DNA of 64,000 bases from Caulobacter hibisci (GTDB lineage Bacteria > Pseudomonadota > Alphaproteobacteria > Caulobacterales > Caulobacteraceae), in assembly GCF_016135805.1 (NCBI RefSeq), contig NZ_JADWOX010000003.1, forward strand, positions 1-64,000. Reading direction: 5' to 3'. How positions within the stretch are numbered: the first letter of the stretch is position 1; the number at the start of each line of letters is the position of its first letter. Shown piece after piece: positions 52,487 to 61,411 of the stretch. Position numbers and translations under genes: made by a program. The notes under the pieces were generated by a model. It was given only the letters and a program-made list of their open reading frames with translations. It was not told the origin of the DNA and ran no database searches.

Positions 52487-54622
52487 TTAGAAGTCCACCT
52501 GCACCGAAACCCACAGCCGGCGGGGCTCCTGGTTGTTGGTGTATTCCGGGGCGTAGGCGACCGGCGTCCCGTAGGGCAGCTGGCGCACGAAGTCCTTGTT
52601 GAACAGGTTGTAGATCGTGGCGTTCAGCGTGACCTTGTCGGTCGCCTCGAACGATCCGCCCAGGTGGAACAGGCTGTAGGCCTTGTAGTCGCCCAGGGCG
52701 ACGCGGGCCGGTCCTTCGCCGCGGTAGCGCTCGCCGCGATATTCGCCGCGCACCCAGGCGTTAAGGCGATCGCTGACCCGCCAGCGCAGATTGCCGTTGA
52801 GCATGTGCTCGGGGGTGTCGGTCAGCTTGCGACCGGCCTCGGCGCCGCTCTTCTGCTCGCTGTCGGTGAAGGTGTAGTTCAGGCCCAGGGTCCAGGCTTG
52901 CGCGAAGCGCAGCCGCATGGCCGCTTCCAGGCCCTGCGTCGTCGCCTCGTCGATATTGATGCTCTGGCCGAAGGTGGCGGCGTTGGGGAAGAAGCCGACG
53001 TCGGTGCAGCCCGCCGGACGACCCGTGCCGGCGTTGTATTGCGCCAGGGTCAAGCCGAAGGCGCAGTTGGTCACCGGCGGGCCGGCGGCGATCTTGTCCT
53101 CGAACTGGTTGTGGAAGACCGTGACGTTGGCGGTGAAGCCCGCGCCGTTGTCGTAATAGGCGCCGGCCTCGGTGCTGGTGCTGGTTTCGGGCTGCAGGCC
53201 CGGCGAGCCCAGCAGCGGCAGGCGGCCCTGCTGGCCGAAGCCGTTGATGCCGGGGGCCAACTGCTCCAGGCGCGGGGTCTTGAAGCCCTGGCTGACGCCG
53301 CCCTTGAAGGTCCAGGCCTGGCTGGCGTTCCAGACGAGGTAGGCGCGCGGGCTGAAGTGGCCGCCGAACACGCTGTGGTCGTCGTGACGGGCGCCGACCG
53401 TCAGGGCCAGGGCCTGCGCGAAGCGCCACTCGTCCTCGGCGAACACGGCCCACTGCTGGTGCTCGAAGGGCCGGGGCGCGACGCCATCGACCATCTCGGC
53501 GTCCCAGTACTGGCCGCCGACGGTGAAGGTGTGGGTCTTCCAGCGCAAATGCAGCTTGGTGTCGAAGATGGTGTTGGTCGACTGAAGGTCCCGCGCGCCG
53601 CCGGCTCCGGCCACGCCGTTGGGGATGATCCGGCCGATGGTCTCGGTCTTGGCCTGCGAGAGGTTGCTCTCCAGCTGGCCGAACGGCAGGCGCCAGTTGT
53701 GGGCCAGGGCGACCTGGCGGCGGTTGAACTCCAGGGCGTTGGCGTAGCCGCCGGCCGTGGTGTTGGTGCCCATCTGGCCCTGGGCGTTGTCGTACCACTG
53801 GGTGGACTCGTCGATGTCGAGCCACAGGTCGTGGTCGGCATGCGGCGTCAGGGTCAGGCGCGCGCCCAGGGTGCGTAGCTCGCTCTTGGTGGCGCTGCGG
53901 CCAAAGCCGGTGATCGGGGCATCGACCCCGCCGACGTTCTCGAAGGTCAGGGCCGAGGCCTCCCGGTTCAGGAAGCTGCCGCGCACGGCCAGGCCCAGCA
54001 GGTCGCGGACGATCGGACCGTTGGCGTAGAGGTTGCCGCCGTAGAGATTGCCGAACTCGTCGTCGCCCTGGAGCGTGGCGTCGAGGCTGGCCGTACCCGT
54101 CCACTTCGTGCCGACCTTGCGGGTGATGATGTTGACCACCCCGCCCATGGCGTCGGAGCCATAGAGGGTCGAGACCGGGCCGCGCACCACCTCGATGCGG
54201 TCGATGGCCGCCACCGGCGGCAGGAAGCTGGTCGAGGTTTCGCCAAAGCCGTTGGGCGTGACGCTGCCGGCGGTGTTCTGGCGGCGGCCGTCGATCAGGA
54301 TCAGCGTGTAGTCGCTGCCCATGCCGCGGATGTTGATGTTGAGACCGCCGGTCTTGCCCACGGCCGAGCCGACATCGACGCCTTCGACATTGGTCAGCAC
54401 CTCGGCCAGGCTGGCCGCGCGCATCTCCTCCAGCTCCTGGCGGGGCAGGACGGTGACGCTGGCCGGGGCGTTGACCAGCTTCTGCTCGAAGCCGGCGGCG
54501 GTGACGACCACCCCGTCCAGGTCCGCCGCATCGGGCGCCACGTCGGCGGCGTGGGCCGCGCCAACCATGGCCAGGGCGGCGGCCGACCCCATCAGAACGG
54601 AAGCAAACGTGAGGCGCGACAT
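52487..54622 (-). CDS. TonB-dependent receptor, siderophore/iron type
   Basis: The 711-residue product has a signal peptide (MSRLTFASVLMGSAAALAMVGAAHAAD) and a TonB box (LDGVVVTAAGFEQ). Its plug is of FepA/CirA type: EEMRAASLAEVLTNVEGVDVG, NINIRGMGSDYTLILIDGRRQN and [28 protein letters not shown]. The barrel ends in PRRLWVSVQVDF. One loop has a Cys pair (NCAFGL...GCTDVG). A Fur-like site lies upstream. Catecholate siderophore or a similar iron chelate is the best guess. Start at 54622 with GGAG. Confidence 0.88.
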   Translation of the reverse strand: MSRLTFASVLMGSAAALAMVGAAHAADVAPDAADLDGVVVTAAGFEQKLVNAPASVTVLPRQELEEMRAASLAEVLTNVEGVDVGSAVGKTGGLNINIRGMGSDYTLILIDGRRQNTAGSVTPNGFGETSTSFLPPVAAIDRIEVVRGPVSTLYGSDAMGGVVNIITRKVGTKWTGTASLDATLQGDDEFGNLYGGNLYANGPIVRDLLGLAVRGSFLNREASALTFENVGGVDAPITGFGRSATKSELRTLGARLTLTPHADHDLWLDIDESTQWYDNAQGQMGTNTTAGGYANALEFNRRQVALAHNWRLPFGQLESNLSQAKTETIGRIIPNGVAGAGGARDLQSTNTIFDTKLHLRWKTHTFTVGGQYWDAEMVDGVAPRPFEHQQWAVFAEDEWRFAQALALTVGARHDDHSVFGGHFSPRAYLVWNASQAWTFKGGVSQGFKTPRLEQLAPGINGFGQQGRLPLLGSPGLQPETSTSTEAGAYYDNGAGFTANVTVFHNQFEDKIAAGPPVTNCAFGLTLAQYNAGTGRPAGCTDVGFFPNAATFGQSINIDEATTQGLEAAMRLRFAQAWTLGLNYTFTDSEQKSGAEAGRKLTDTPEHMLNGNLRWRVSDRLNAWVRGEYRGERYRGEGPARVALGDYKAYSLFHLGGSFEATDKVTLNATIYNLFNKDFVRQLPYGTPVAYAPEYTNNQEPRRLWVSVQVDF

Positions 54623-54643
54623 CCCAACTCCAGCCAAGCTTTT

Positions 54644-54660
54644 TGCGAGTGAGTGTCGCT
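54644..54660. promoter_or_regulatory. Fur-box-like site before the iron-type receptor
   Basis: TGCGAGTGAGTGTCGCT resembles the alphaproteobacterial Fur motif of TGCGAnTnAnT...GCA form, with outer GCGA/TCGC symmetry. It lies 22 bp upstream of the start codon. Match is partial. Confidence 0.35.
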
Positions 54661-54770
54661 ATCAGCCACTGAAATCGGGAAGCCAAGCGCTTTGGCAAGC
54701 CGGCAATGATTTGAAATCTACTGGCAATGCGGGCGCAAGACAGCGCCCGCCGCCAGGCTCAGGATCAGGA

Positions 54771-55292
54771 TCAGCCCTTCGGCTGCTGCAGCTTGCTCCG
54801 CAGCACGTCGATCAGCTCGATCTTGAACACCAGGGTGCTGCCCGCCGGGATATCGGCGCCGGCCTGCATGTCGCCATAGGCCAGGTCGGCCGGCACATAG
54901 AGCATCCACTCGTCGCCCGGGCGCATCAGCTGCATGGCCTCGACCCAGCCGGCGATCAGGCCGCGCAGCTGGAACGAGGCCGGCACGCCGCGCTCATAGG
55001 AGCTGTCGAACACGAAGCCGTCGAGGCGCTTGCCCTCGTAGTGCACCTTGACCTCGTCGATCGGGCGCGGATGGACGCCGGTCGCCGGCCCCGAGCGCAC
55101 GATCTTGTACTGCAGGCCGCTGGGCAGGGTGACCACGCCCGGCGCCTTGGCGTTCTTGGCCAGGAAGTCGGCGCCGCTGGTCTTGTTGGCCGAGATCGCC
55201 GCCTGCTGGGCGGCCAGATCCTCCTTGGACGGTCCGCATCCGGCCAGGGACAGACCGGCCAGAGCGGCGAGAAGCAGGAACCGAGCACGCAT
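54771..55292 (-). CDS. FKBP-type peptidyl-prolyl isomerase lipoprotein
   Basis: The 173-residue product has a lipoprotein signal (MRARFLLLAALAGLSLAGC, lipobox LAGC) and a short helical N-terminal part. The FKBP domain (about 60-165) shows GLQYKIVRSGPATGVHPRPIDEVKVHYEGKRLDGFVFDSSYERG and LMRPGDEWMLYVPADLAYGD. It assists folding of proline-containing envelope proteins in the periplasm. ATG at 55292 chosen for the lipobox. Upstream of the iron receptor on the same strand, 149 bp apart. Confidence 0.9.
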   Translation of the reverse strand: MRARFLLLAALAGLSLAGCGPSKEDLAAQQAAISANKTSGADFLAKNAKAPGVVTLPSGLQYKIVRSGPATGVHPRPIDEVKVHYEGKRLDGFVFDSSYERGVPASFQLRGLIAGWVEAMQLMRPGDEWMLYVPADLAYGDMQAGADIPAGSTLVFKIELIDVLRSKLQQPKG

Positions 55293-55463
55293 GAGAGTGT
55301 TTCCGATGGCCAAATCCGTGCCCTGAGCTAGCAGGCTCGGCCAGAACATCAATCATTCCGTGTTTGGAACATCCTTCCGTCGCCTATGTCACGCAACGGT
55401 GGTGGCGCGACCCGCGCCCACGCTCTAGAACCCTGTCATCCGAGACACAGACCCGAGGTGCTC

Positions 55464-56333
55464 ATGAAACCCGTCCGCAAGGCCGTCCTTCCCGTCGCCG
55501 GCCTGGGCACCCGCGTGCTGCCCGGCACCAAGTCGACGCCGAAGGAGCTTCTCAACGTCGTGGACCGGCCGATCCTGTCCTATATCGTCGAGGAAGGCCG
55601 CGCCGCCGGCATCGAGCACTTCGTCTTCATCACCGGCCGCGGCAAGGGCGCGATCGAGGACTATTTCGATCACCAGATCGAACTCGAGATGCAGCTCGAG
55701 GCCAAGGGCAAGCTCGACATCCTCAAGCAGCTGCGCGACGAGCTGCCCAGGCCGGGCGAGATGAGCTTCGTGCGCCAGATGGCCCCGCTGGGCCTGGGCC
55801 ACGCGGTGTGGTGCGCCCGCGACATCATCGGCGACGAGCCGTTCGCCGTGCTGCTGCCCGACGTCATCGTCGACGCCCCGCAATCGGCGCTCAGCCAGCT
55901 GATCGAGGTCTATGACAAGGTCGGCGGCGGCAACATCGTCGGCGTGGAAGAGGTCCCCGAGACCGAGACCCACAAGTACGGCGTCGTCGCCCCCAGCAAG
56001 GTCGAGGGCCGCCTGGCCACGATGAGCGGCATGGTCGAGAAGCCGGCCAAGGGCACGGCCCCGTCGAACTGGGCCATCGCCGGCCGCTACATCCTGCAGC
56101 CGGAAATCTTCGACCTGCTGGCCAGCCAGGAAAAGGGCGCCGGCAACGAGATCCAGCTGACCGACTCGATGGCCAAGCTGATGCAGGACCAGGCCTTCCA
56201 CGCCTATGTCTACGAAGGCGACACCCATGACTGCGGCGACAAGATCGGCCTGCTGAAGGCCAATGTCGCCCTGGCCCTGAAGCGCCCCGACCTGGGCGAA
56301 GCGGCCCGCAAGGCGATCACGGCGCTGCTGTAG
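55464..56333 (+). CDS. galU: UTP-glucose-1-phosphate uridylyltransferase
   Basis: The 289-residue enzyme makes UDP-glucose, precursor of LPS core, exopolysaccharide and glucolipids. Motifs: KAVLPVAGLGTRVLPGTKSTPKELLNVVDRP, FVFITGRGKGAIEDYFD, LGLGHAVWCAR, FAVLLPDVIVD and VEKPAKGTAPSNWAIAGRYIL. RBS GAGGTG before ATG 55464. The gene ends in a clear terminator. Confidence 0.96.
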   Translation: MKPVRKAVLPVAGLGTRVLPGTKSTPKELLNVVDRPILSYIVEEGRAAGIEHFVFITGRGKGAIEDYFDHQIELEMQLEAKGKLDILKQLRDELPRPGEMSFVRQMAPLGLGHAVWCARDIIGDEPFAVLLPDVIVDAPQSALSQLIEVYDKVGGGNIVGVEEVPETETHKYGVVAPSKVEGRLATMSGMVEKPAKGTAPSNWAIAGRYILQPEIFDLLASQEKGAGNEIQLTDSMAKLMQDQAFHAYVYEGDTHDCGDKIGLLKANVALALKRPDLGEAARKAITALL

Positions 56334-56355
56334 GCGGCGCGCACCGCGAAAAACG

Positions 56356-56394
56356 AAAGGCCCCTCATCACGCGATGAGGGGCCTTTTCTTTTT
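56356..56394 (+). terminator. Rho-independent terminator of galU
   Basis: AAAGGCCCCTCATC-ACGC-GATGAGGGGCCTTT, a perfect 14-bp stem, is followed by TCTTTTT. It can also serve the convergent ilvA side. Confidence 0.95.
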
Positions 56395-56410
56395 GCATGT
56401 TCTAGGGGCC

Positions 56411-56560
56411 GTCATCCCGGCCGCAGCGAAGCGGAGAGCCGGGACCCAGGGGACTAGGCTCGGTGGCCGGATCCGAACACCCGGCGGCGGCCATCGCATC
56501 GCGGCGGCCCCTGCGTCCCGGGTCTGCGGTCCGCTGCGCGGCCCTTCGCCCGGGATGACG
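56411..56560. repeat. Inverted pair of GTCATCCCGG-type repeats
   Basis: The left unit has GTCATCCCGG at 56411 with CCGCAGCGAAGCGG; the right unit ends CCCGGGATGACG at 56560. They face each other between the convergent galU and ilvA genes, just past the galU terminator. Confidence 0.7.
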
Positions 56561-56576
56561 ATCTAAGGGAAAGCCC

Positions 56577-57779
56577 TCAGACCGTGCGCGGCGGGTAGCC
56601 GTGCTCGCGCAGGGCGTTCATCACGTCCTGGGTGTGCTGGGCGTCGCGGGTCTCGATGGTGATGTCGAACTCCGCGCCCTTGGCCGGAACATCCAGCGCC
56701 AGGCGGTTGTGGTTCACCTCGATGATGTTGGCGCCCATGGTTCCGATCACGCTGGCCACGGTCGACAGCAGGCCCGGGCGATCGTCGCCGACGATGCGCA
56801 GGCTGACCAGGCGCTGGGCGCGCACCAGCTCGCGGGTCAGCACCGAGGCCAGCAGGCGGGTGTCGATATTGCCGCCGCACAGGATCAGGCCGCACTTCTT
56901 GCCGCGGAAGCGCTCGGGATAGGCCAGCAGCGCCGCCAGCGAGGCCGCGCCGGCGCCCTCGGCGATGGTCTTCTCGACATTGCAGTAGAGCGAGACGGCC
57001 TGCTCCAGGTGCGGCTCTTCCAGCAGCAGCACGTCGTCGATCAGCGGCCGGGCGACGGCGTAGGTCAGTTCGCCGACCTGCTTGACGGCCACGCCCTCGG
57101 CGATCGTCTGTCCGCCGCAGTGGGCCTGGACGCCTCGCATTTTGGCCGTGAACGACGGGTACATGGCCGGCTCGCAGCCGACGATGCGGATGTCGGGCTT
57201 CAGGGCCTTGGCGGCCGTGGCCACGCCGCTGATCAGGCCGCCGCCGCCGATCGGCACCGGCAGGACCTCGAGGTCGGGCACGTCTTCCAGCATCTCCAGG
57301 GCGATGGTGCCCTGGCCGGCCATGATGTCGTAGTCGTCGAACGGATGGACGAAGGTCAGGCCCTGTTCCTCGCGCAGCTTGCGCGCATGGGCGTTGGCGT
57401 CGTCATAGGTCTCGCCCTCGATGACCACGGTCGCGCCGAAGTCGCGGGTGTGCTGCACCTTCACGAACGGCGTGGTCTTGGGCATGACGATGGTGGCCGG
57501 CACGCCCAGGCGGGCGGCGTGATAGGCCAGCCCCTGGGCATGGTTGCCGGCGCTGGCGGCGATGACGCCCAGAGCCTTCTCGGCGTCCGACAGCAGCAAT
57601 AGCTTGTTGAGCGCGCCGCGCTCCTTGTAGGCGGCCGTGAACTGCAGGTTCTCGAACTTCACCCACACCTCTGCGCCGGTGATCTTCGACAGCGTGCGCG
57701 AGTAGCGGCACGGCGTGCGCTCGATGTGGCCGGCCAGGCGGTCGGCAGCGGCGCGGATGGCGGTGATGTCGAGGGACAT
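56577..57779 (-). CDS. ilvA: Threonine ammonia-lyase (threonine dehydratase)
   Basis: The 400-residue PLP enzyme converts threonine to 2-oxobutyrate for isoleucine synthesis or threonine breakdown. The PLP lysine is in TAAYKERGAL (Lys52). ASAGNHAQGLAYHAARLGVPATIVMP and PIGGGGLISGVATAAKAL bind the cofactor phosphate. The C-terminal ACT domain (about 325-400, VSLRIVGDDRPGLLSTVASVIGTMGANIIEVNHNR) is single, as in the shorter, catabolic-like type. ATG 57779. It lies 49 bp downstream of the GT4 gene on the same strand but is functionally unlinked. Confidence 0.93.
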   Translation of the reverse strand: MSLDITAIRAAADRLAGHIERTPCRYSRTLSKITGAEVWVKFENLQFTAAYKERGALNKLLLLSDAEKALGVIAASAGNHAQGLAYHAARLGVPATIVMPKTTPFVKVQHTRDFGATVVIEGETYDDANAHARKLREEQGLTFVHPFDDYDIMAGQGTIALEMLEDVPDLEVLPVPIGGGGLISGVATAAKALKPDIRIVGCEPAMYPSFTAKMRGVQAHCGGQTIAEGVAVKQVGELTYAVARPLIDDVLLLEEPHLEQAVSLYCNVEKTIAEGAGAASLAALLAYPERFRGKKCGLILCGGNIDTRLLASVLTRELVRAQRLVSLRIVGDDRPGLLSTVASVIGTMGANIIEVNHNRLALDVPAKGAEFDITIETRDAQHTQDVMNALREHGYPPRTV

Positions 57780-57828
57780 GAAAGGTCTACTGCTCTCTCT
57801 CTCAAACTTCCGTGCAGCGCGGCCGCCG

Positions 57829-59100
57829 TCAATCGACCGCATCGCGCCCGTTGCGAGCCCTTGCGTCCGAAGCCGCGAGCAGGTCCTCGACTCTTGCGAG
57901 CCAGCGATCCTGATCGAACACCTCTTTAGCCCGTCGCCGGCCCCGCGCTGCTAGAGAATCTCTTAGGTCGGCCCGTGAAATCAGCTCTTTCAACCTGACG
58001 GCGGCGACGGAGACGTCCGGCGCGGCCCATTCGGAACGGCGATACATGCCCTGCGCGTCGCTGACCGCTTCGAGCCGGTAGGGCACCAGAACCGAGGATT
58101 CCTCGTCCATGAAATCCATATTGCCCGACCAAGCCGTGGCGACGACGCATTTTCCCAGCCACATGGCCTCGGCCAGCACCAAGCCGAAGCCCTCGGCCCG
58201 ATGCAGCGACAGGACGATATCGATGCTAGCCAGCAGGGCGCTCATGCCTTCGGCGTCGAGGGCCTCTTCTATCAGAACGACGTCCGGCCGCCCCTGAAGT
58301 TCGGCCCGCAGAGCCGCCGCGGCCTCACCGTCGGCGTCCAGGTTCGAGGCCTTGCAGACCAGGCACGCCTGGCCGGGCGCTTCGGAGGCCGCGGCAAAGA
58401 ACGCGCGCGCGCCGTCCAGGGGGTTCTTGCGCGCGATCGTAGAACGCAGGTCCAGCGCCATGAAAATCAGCACTCGGTCTTCCGGCAGGCCGAAGCGCGC
58501 TCGATCCGGCGCCGCGCAGGGCATAACGAACACCGGATGTCCCACAACCCTGACCGGTACGTCGGCCGGAGCGATGGCCGCGATGGCGTCGGCGGTGAAC
58601 CTGGACGGCGCCCAGACCTCGTCGACATAGGCGAAGGCCTCGCGCCACTGCGGCGGAGCGACCATCAGTTCCCAGGCCCAATAGCCGATGTGCCGCCGCC
58701 CCCGCAGCTGCGCTGCGCCGCCGGCCTGCAGCCATCGCAGCAGCTCCGGCGGATTGAGATGGGTCAGCACGGTGGCCGCTTCCGCTGGCGGCTGTTCCGG
58801 CGGGAGCCAGTCGAAATTGTCCTTCACGCCCAGCCGTCGGGTCACGTCGACGGGCCGACCGGCCAGCGGGCCCAGCGCGCCGAGGAAGAGGCGCGCCCCC
58901 TGGCCAATGCCTGATGTCGATCGCAGCAGCCCCACGACTGACACGGGCGCACCCCCGGCGGCGCCGCGCTTCCAATTCAGGGCGACCCGCAACGGGATCG
59001 ACCGCCTTGAAAGCCAGTGCGCCGACAGATGAGCCTTACGGCGGACCGCCTGGGGCAATCGGCGCCAACAGCCGAGCAGGAAGAAACGAATGCCGGCCAA
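57829..59100 (-). CDS. GT4-family glycosyltransferase
   Basis: The 423-residue GT-B enzyme shows SVVGLLRSTSGIGQGARLFLGAL near the N-terminus (donor-side glycine loop). The C-terminal domain has LIFMALDLRSTIARKNPLDGARAFF and SLHRAEGFGLVLAEAMWLGKCVVATAWSGNMDFMDEESSVLVPYRL, the retaining GT4 EX7E motif. The start is assigned to TTG at 59100, because CGGAG stands 7 nt upstream. A longer frame reads antisense through the next gene and looks false. First enzyme-type gene on the 3' side of the polysaccharide export cluster. Confidence 0.82.
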   Translation of the reverse strand: MAGIRFFLLGCWRRLPQAVRRKAHLSAHWLSRRSIPLRVALNWKRGAAGGAPVSVVGLLRSTSGIGQGARLFLGALGPLAGRPVDVTRRLGVKDNFDWLPPEQPPAEAATVLTHLNPPELLRWLQAGGAAQLRGRRHIGYWAWELMVAPPQWREAFAYVDEVWAPSRFTADAIAAIAPADVPVRVVGHPVFVMPCAAPDRARFGLPEDRVLIFMALDLRSTIARKNPLDGARAFFAAASEAPGQACLVCKASNLDADGEAAAALRAELQGRPDVVLIEEALDAEGMSALLASIDIVLSLHRAEGFGLVLAEAMWLGKCVVATAWSGNMDFMDEESSVLVPYRLEAVSDAQGMYRRSEWAAPDVSVAAVRLKELISRADLRDSLAARGRRRAKEVFDQDRWLARVEDLLAASDARARNGRDAVD

Positions 59101-59140
59101 GCGCGAACTCCGGGCCTGAGGGACCGGGAGCTTTCGCTCC

Positions 59141-59602
59141 CTAGGCCGACTTGCTCGGCTTGCCCTTGACGAGTTCGGCCCAGGCATTGACCTCTTCGGC
59201 CGAGCCTTCGTTGGGCGAGCGCATCTCGTAGACGCCGCGCTCGACGAAGTGCTGCCGGGGATCGCGGATCGCCTGGGTGCGGAAAGCCGCGGCGACGTCG
59301 GGGTTGGACCGCAGATAGTACGAGCTGTCGAAGCGCGCATACGGAAACTGCCGGCCCTCGAAATATCCGATGTGGCTGAAGTGGCGCTTCAACTCGATGG
59401 GATCGGAATCGAACGCCTTTGCCAGGTCCGGATTGGTCTGGCCGTAGACGATCGGGTCGGTGGCCACGCTGTTGAGCGCCAGCTGGATCAGGTAGCGCAG
59501 CGCGTCGGAGTGCACCTCGACCTTCTTCTGGCCTTCCAGCTTGGCGAGCTCGACGCCCAGCGCGGTCTCAAGCAACGAAGGCGGCGGGAAAAACGGTGTC
59601 AT
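59141..59602 (-). CDS. Small protein with two NPD/EGR repeats
   Basis: The 153-residue protein has no recognised enzyme domain. After a short N-terminal region it carries two tandem repeats of about 38 residues: DPIVYGQTNPDLAKAF...HFSHIGYFEGRQFP and DSSYYLRSNPDVAAAF...HFVERGVYEMRSP. Units with xxYLxxNPDVAAA...G..EGR occur in many secreted or envelope proteins of Proteobacteria, but the function is unclear. No signal peptide is seen. The ATG at 59602 follows AGGGGGCC. It sits inside the wzm-wzt cluster, so it may be a partner or acceptor protein. Confidence 0.7.
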   Translation of the reverse strand: MTPFFPPPSLLETALGVELAKLEGQKKVEVHSDALRYLIQLALNSVATDPIVYGQTNPDLAKAFDSDPIELKRHFSHIGYFEGRQFPYARFDSSYYLRSNPDVAAAFRTQAIRDPRQHFVERGVYEMRSPNEGSAEEVNAWAELVKGKPSKSA

Positions 59603-59707
59603 GATGGCCCCCTGGCCGTCTGCGAAGTTCAAATGTCAGGCGTGATATCCGCCGCGTCCCCTAGCGATGCAGACCACGTTCCCGAAGGTATATAGCCGAC
59701 TTTTCGC

Positions 59708-60502
59708 CTATACCGAAAGCTTGCCGCCGGCCGTCGCCTTCTTCTCCTGCTCTTGCAGCACCGCGGCGCGGTAGAAATACTCGTCCACCGAGCCGAGGAA
59801 CTCTGGAACACCGTGGTTCAGGATCAGAACCTTGTTGCAGAGCGCTCGGACGAGGTCGGGAGAGTGCGTGGCGGTGACGACGACCCGCGTCGAGCCCAGG
59901 ACGTCCGACATCCGGGCGGTCGCCTTCTTGACGAAGTTCTCGTCGCCGGCGCTCAGCCACTCCTCCAGCAGCAGGATGTCGTGGTCGAACGCTGTGGCCA
60001 CGGAGAACAGCAGGCGCGCCAGCATGCCCGACGAATAGGTGCGGACGGGCATGTTGATGAAGGCGCCGAGGTCGGAGAAGTCGACGATCCGCTCGACATG
60101 GTCCTTCAGACGCCACGGCGAATAACCGCGCATGGCCGCGAGCAGGCGCACGTTCTGAAGACCCGTGGCCTCCATGTCCAGGCCATGGCCGATGTCGAGC
60201 ATCGAGGAGACCCGGCCGTTGACTTCCATCCGCCCCTGGGTGGGCTCGTAGACGCCGGCGATCACCTTGAGCAGCGACGACTTGCCCGAGCCGTTGGAGC
60301 CGACGATGGCCAGGCGGTCGCCGTCCTCCAGCCGGAAGGAAAGATCGCGCAGGGCCTGCACGTAGACCGAGCTGCCGCCGTCCTTCATCAGGCGGCCGCC
60401 CACGGCGAGATTGGCAGCGGCGTAGCGAAGCGACCGGGCCCTCGCCGAGGGCACGTGATAGCTCAGGGAAACGCGAAACGCCTCGACCAGCGCTCGGGTC
60501 AT
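59708..60502 (-). CDS. wzt: Polysaccharide ABC exporter, ATP-binding protein (Wzt-type)
   Basis: The 264-residue ATPase has Walker A GSNGSGKSS (68-76), the signature-like YSSGMLARLLFSVATAF, and Walker B DILLLEEWLSAGDENF, where Glu-Glu-Trp replaces the common Asp-Glu-Xxx pattern as in O-antigen and teichoic acid exporters. The H-loop is TATHSPDLVRAL. The C-terminal carbohydrate-binding domain of some Wzt proteins is missing, so chain-end recognition must lie elsewhere. It lies 25 bp downstream of wzm. Confidence 0.9.
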   Translation of the reverse strand: MTRALVEAFRVSLSYHVPSARARSLRYAAANLAVGGRLMKDGGSSVYVQALRDLSFRLEDGDRLAIVGSNGSGKSSLLKVIAGVYEPTQGRMEVNGRVSSMLDIGHGLDMEATGLQNVRLLAAMRGYSPWRLKDHVERIVDFSDLGAFINMPVRTYSSGMLARLLFSVATAFDHDILLLEEWLSAGDENFVKKATARMSDVLGSTRVVVTATHSPDLVRALCNKVLILNHGVPEFLGSVDEYFYRAAVLQEQEKKATAGGKLSV

Positions 60503-60527
60503 AACGACAGCCTTTTCGAACCTGGGA

Positions 60528-61382
60528 TCAGACCCAGTGAGGAATTTTCGAGCGGAACGGCACGAAGGCCGCAGCCGCCAACACCACGCCGACCGCGAAG
60601 ATGCAGCCCAGCATCACCCAGTCCGCCGTCGAAGCGTACTGGTTCAGCAACGGCTTGCGGACGAAGTCGACCATGTAGGACAGAGGGTTGTAGACGACCA
60701 GCATGGACCGTCCGCCGCCGCCGCCGGCCGCCTGAGCCGGGTTCCAGAACACCGGGGTCAGGAAGAACAGCACGGGGCTGAAGTTCTGCAGCAGCATCTG
60801 AACGTCGCGGAACCGCGCGCAGAGCATGCCCACCAGCAGCATGTAGGGCAGGCAAGCCAGGATCAGCAGCGGGATGGCCAGAACGATCGTCCAGTGCAGG
60901 ATCGGCATCTGCCCGAAAAGCGGAAAGATCACCACCAGGGCGACAAGGTTGTGCAGGAAGATCAGCAGGTTGCGCAGGGCGACCCGGAACAGCTGCATCA
61001 GATAGGGCAGGCTTTGGGTCTTGATCGTTCCCGCCACGCTGAGGAACAGGCCGGAGGAATCCAGGATGGCGGCGGGACCCAGGAACCACGCCAGCATGCC
61101 CGACAGGATGTAGGGCATGGTCTGGCTGATCGGCGCCTTGAACACCGCGCCGAACACCACCGACAGCGCCAGCGCCTGGCCGACGATGAACGAGGCGTTC
61201 CACAGCGGCCCCAGCAGGGTCTGCCGATAGCGTGACATGACGTCTTCCAGGCCCAGATACGCCCAGACCTCGGTCAGCTTCAGGGACGAAACCAGGTCGT
61301 CGACGGCCTTGCGCAGCTTGCCGGCCCCATCGCCGTAGACGCCGCGACCAGCGGACGCCGGCGGATGAGCGGAACGAGTCAT
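60528..61382 (-). CDS. wzm: Polysaccharide ABC exporter, permease (Wzm-type)
   Basis: The 284-residue ABC-2 type permease has about six membrane helices (from residue 60 on) and an N-terminal cytoplasmic amphipathic part with VWAYLGLEDVMSRYRQTLLGPLWN, typical of Wzm/TagG. With Wzt it moves undecaprenyl-linked O-polysaccharide across the inner membrane. ATG 61382; 29 bp after the 666-residue gene. Confidence 0.92.
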   Translation of the reverse strand: MTRSAHPPASAGRGVYGDGAGKLRKAVDDLVSSLKLTEVWAYLGLEDVMSRYRQTLLGPLWNASFIVGQALALSVVFGAVFKAPISQTMPYILSGMLAWFLGPAAILDSSGLFLSVAGTIKTQSLPYLMQLFRVALRNLLIFLHNLVALVVIFPLFGQMPILHWTIVLAIPLLILACLPYMLLVGMLCARFRDVQMLLQNFSPVLFFLTPVFWNPAQAAGGGGGRSMLVVYNPLSYMVDFVRKPLLNQYASTADWVMLGCIFAVGVVLAAAAFVPFRSKIPHWV

Positions 61383-61411
61383 CTAAACGACCTTCTTCAT
61401 AGAAACTCGAC

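Noticed and set aside
59101..59340. 80-residue N-terminal extension of the GT4 gene
   Set aside because: This part overlaps the NPD-repeat gene in another frame and has no glycosyltransferase sequence; TTG at 59100 with CGGAG upstream is the better start.
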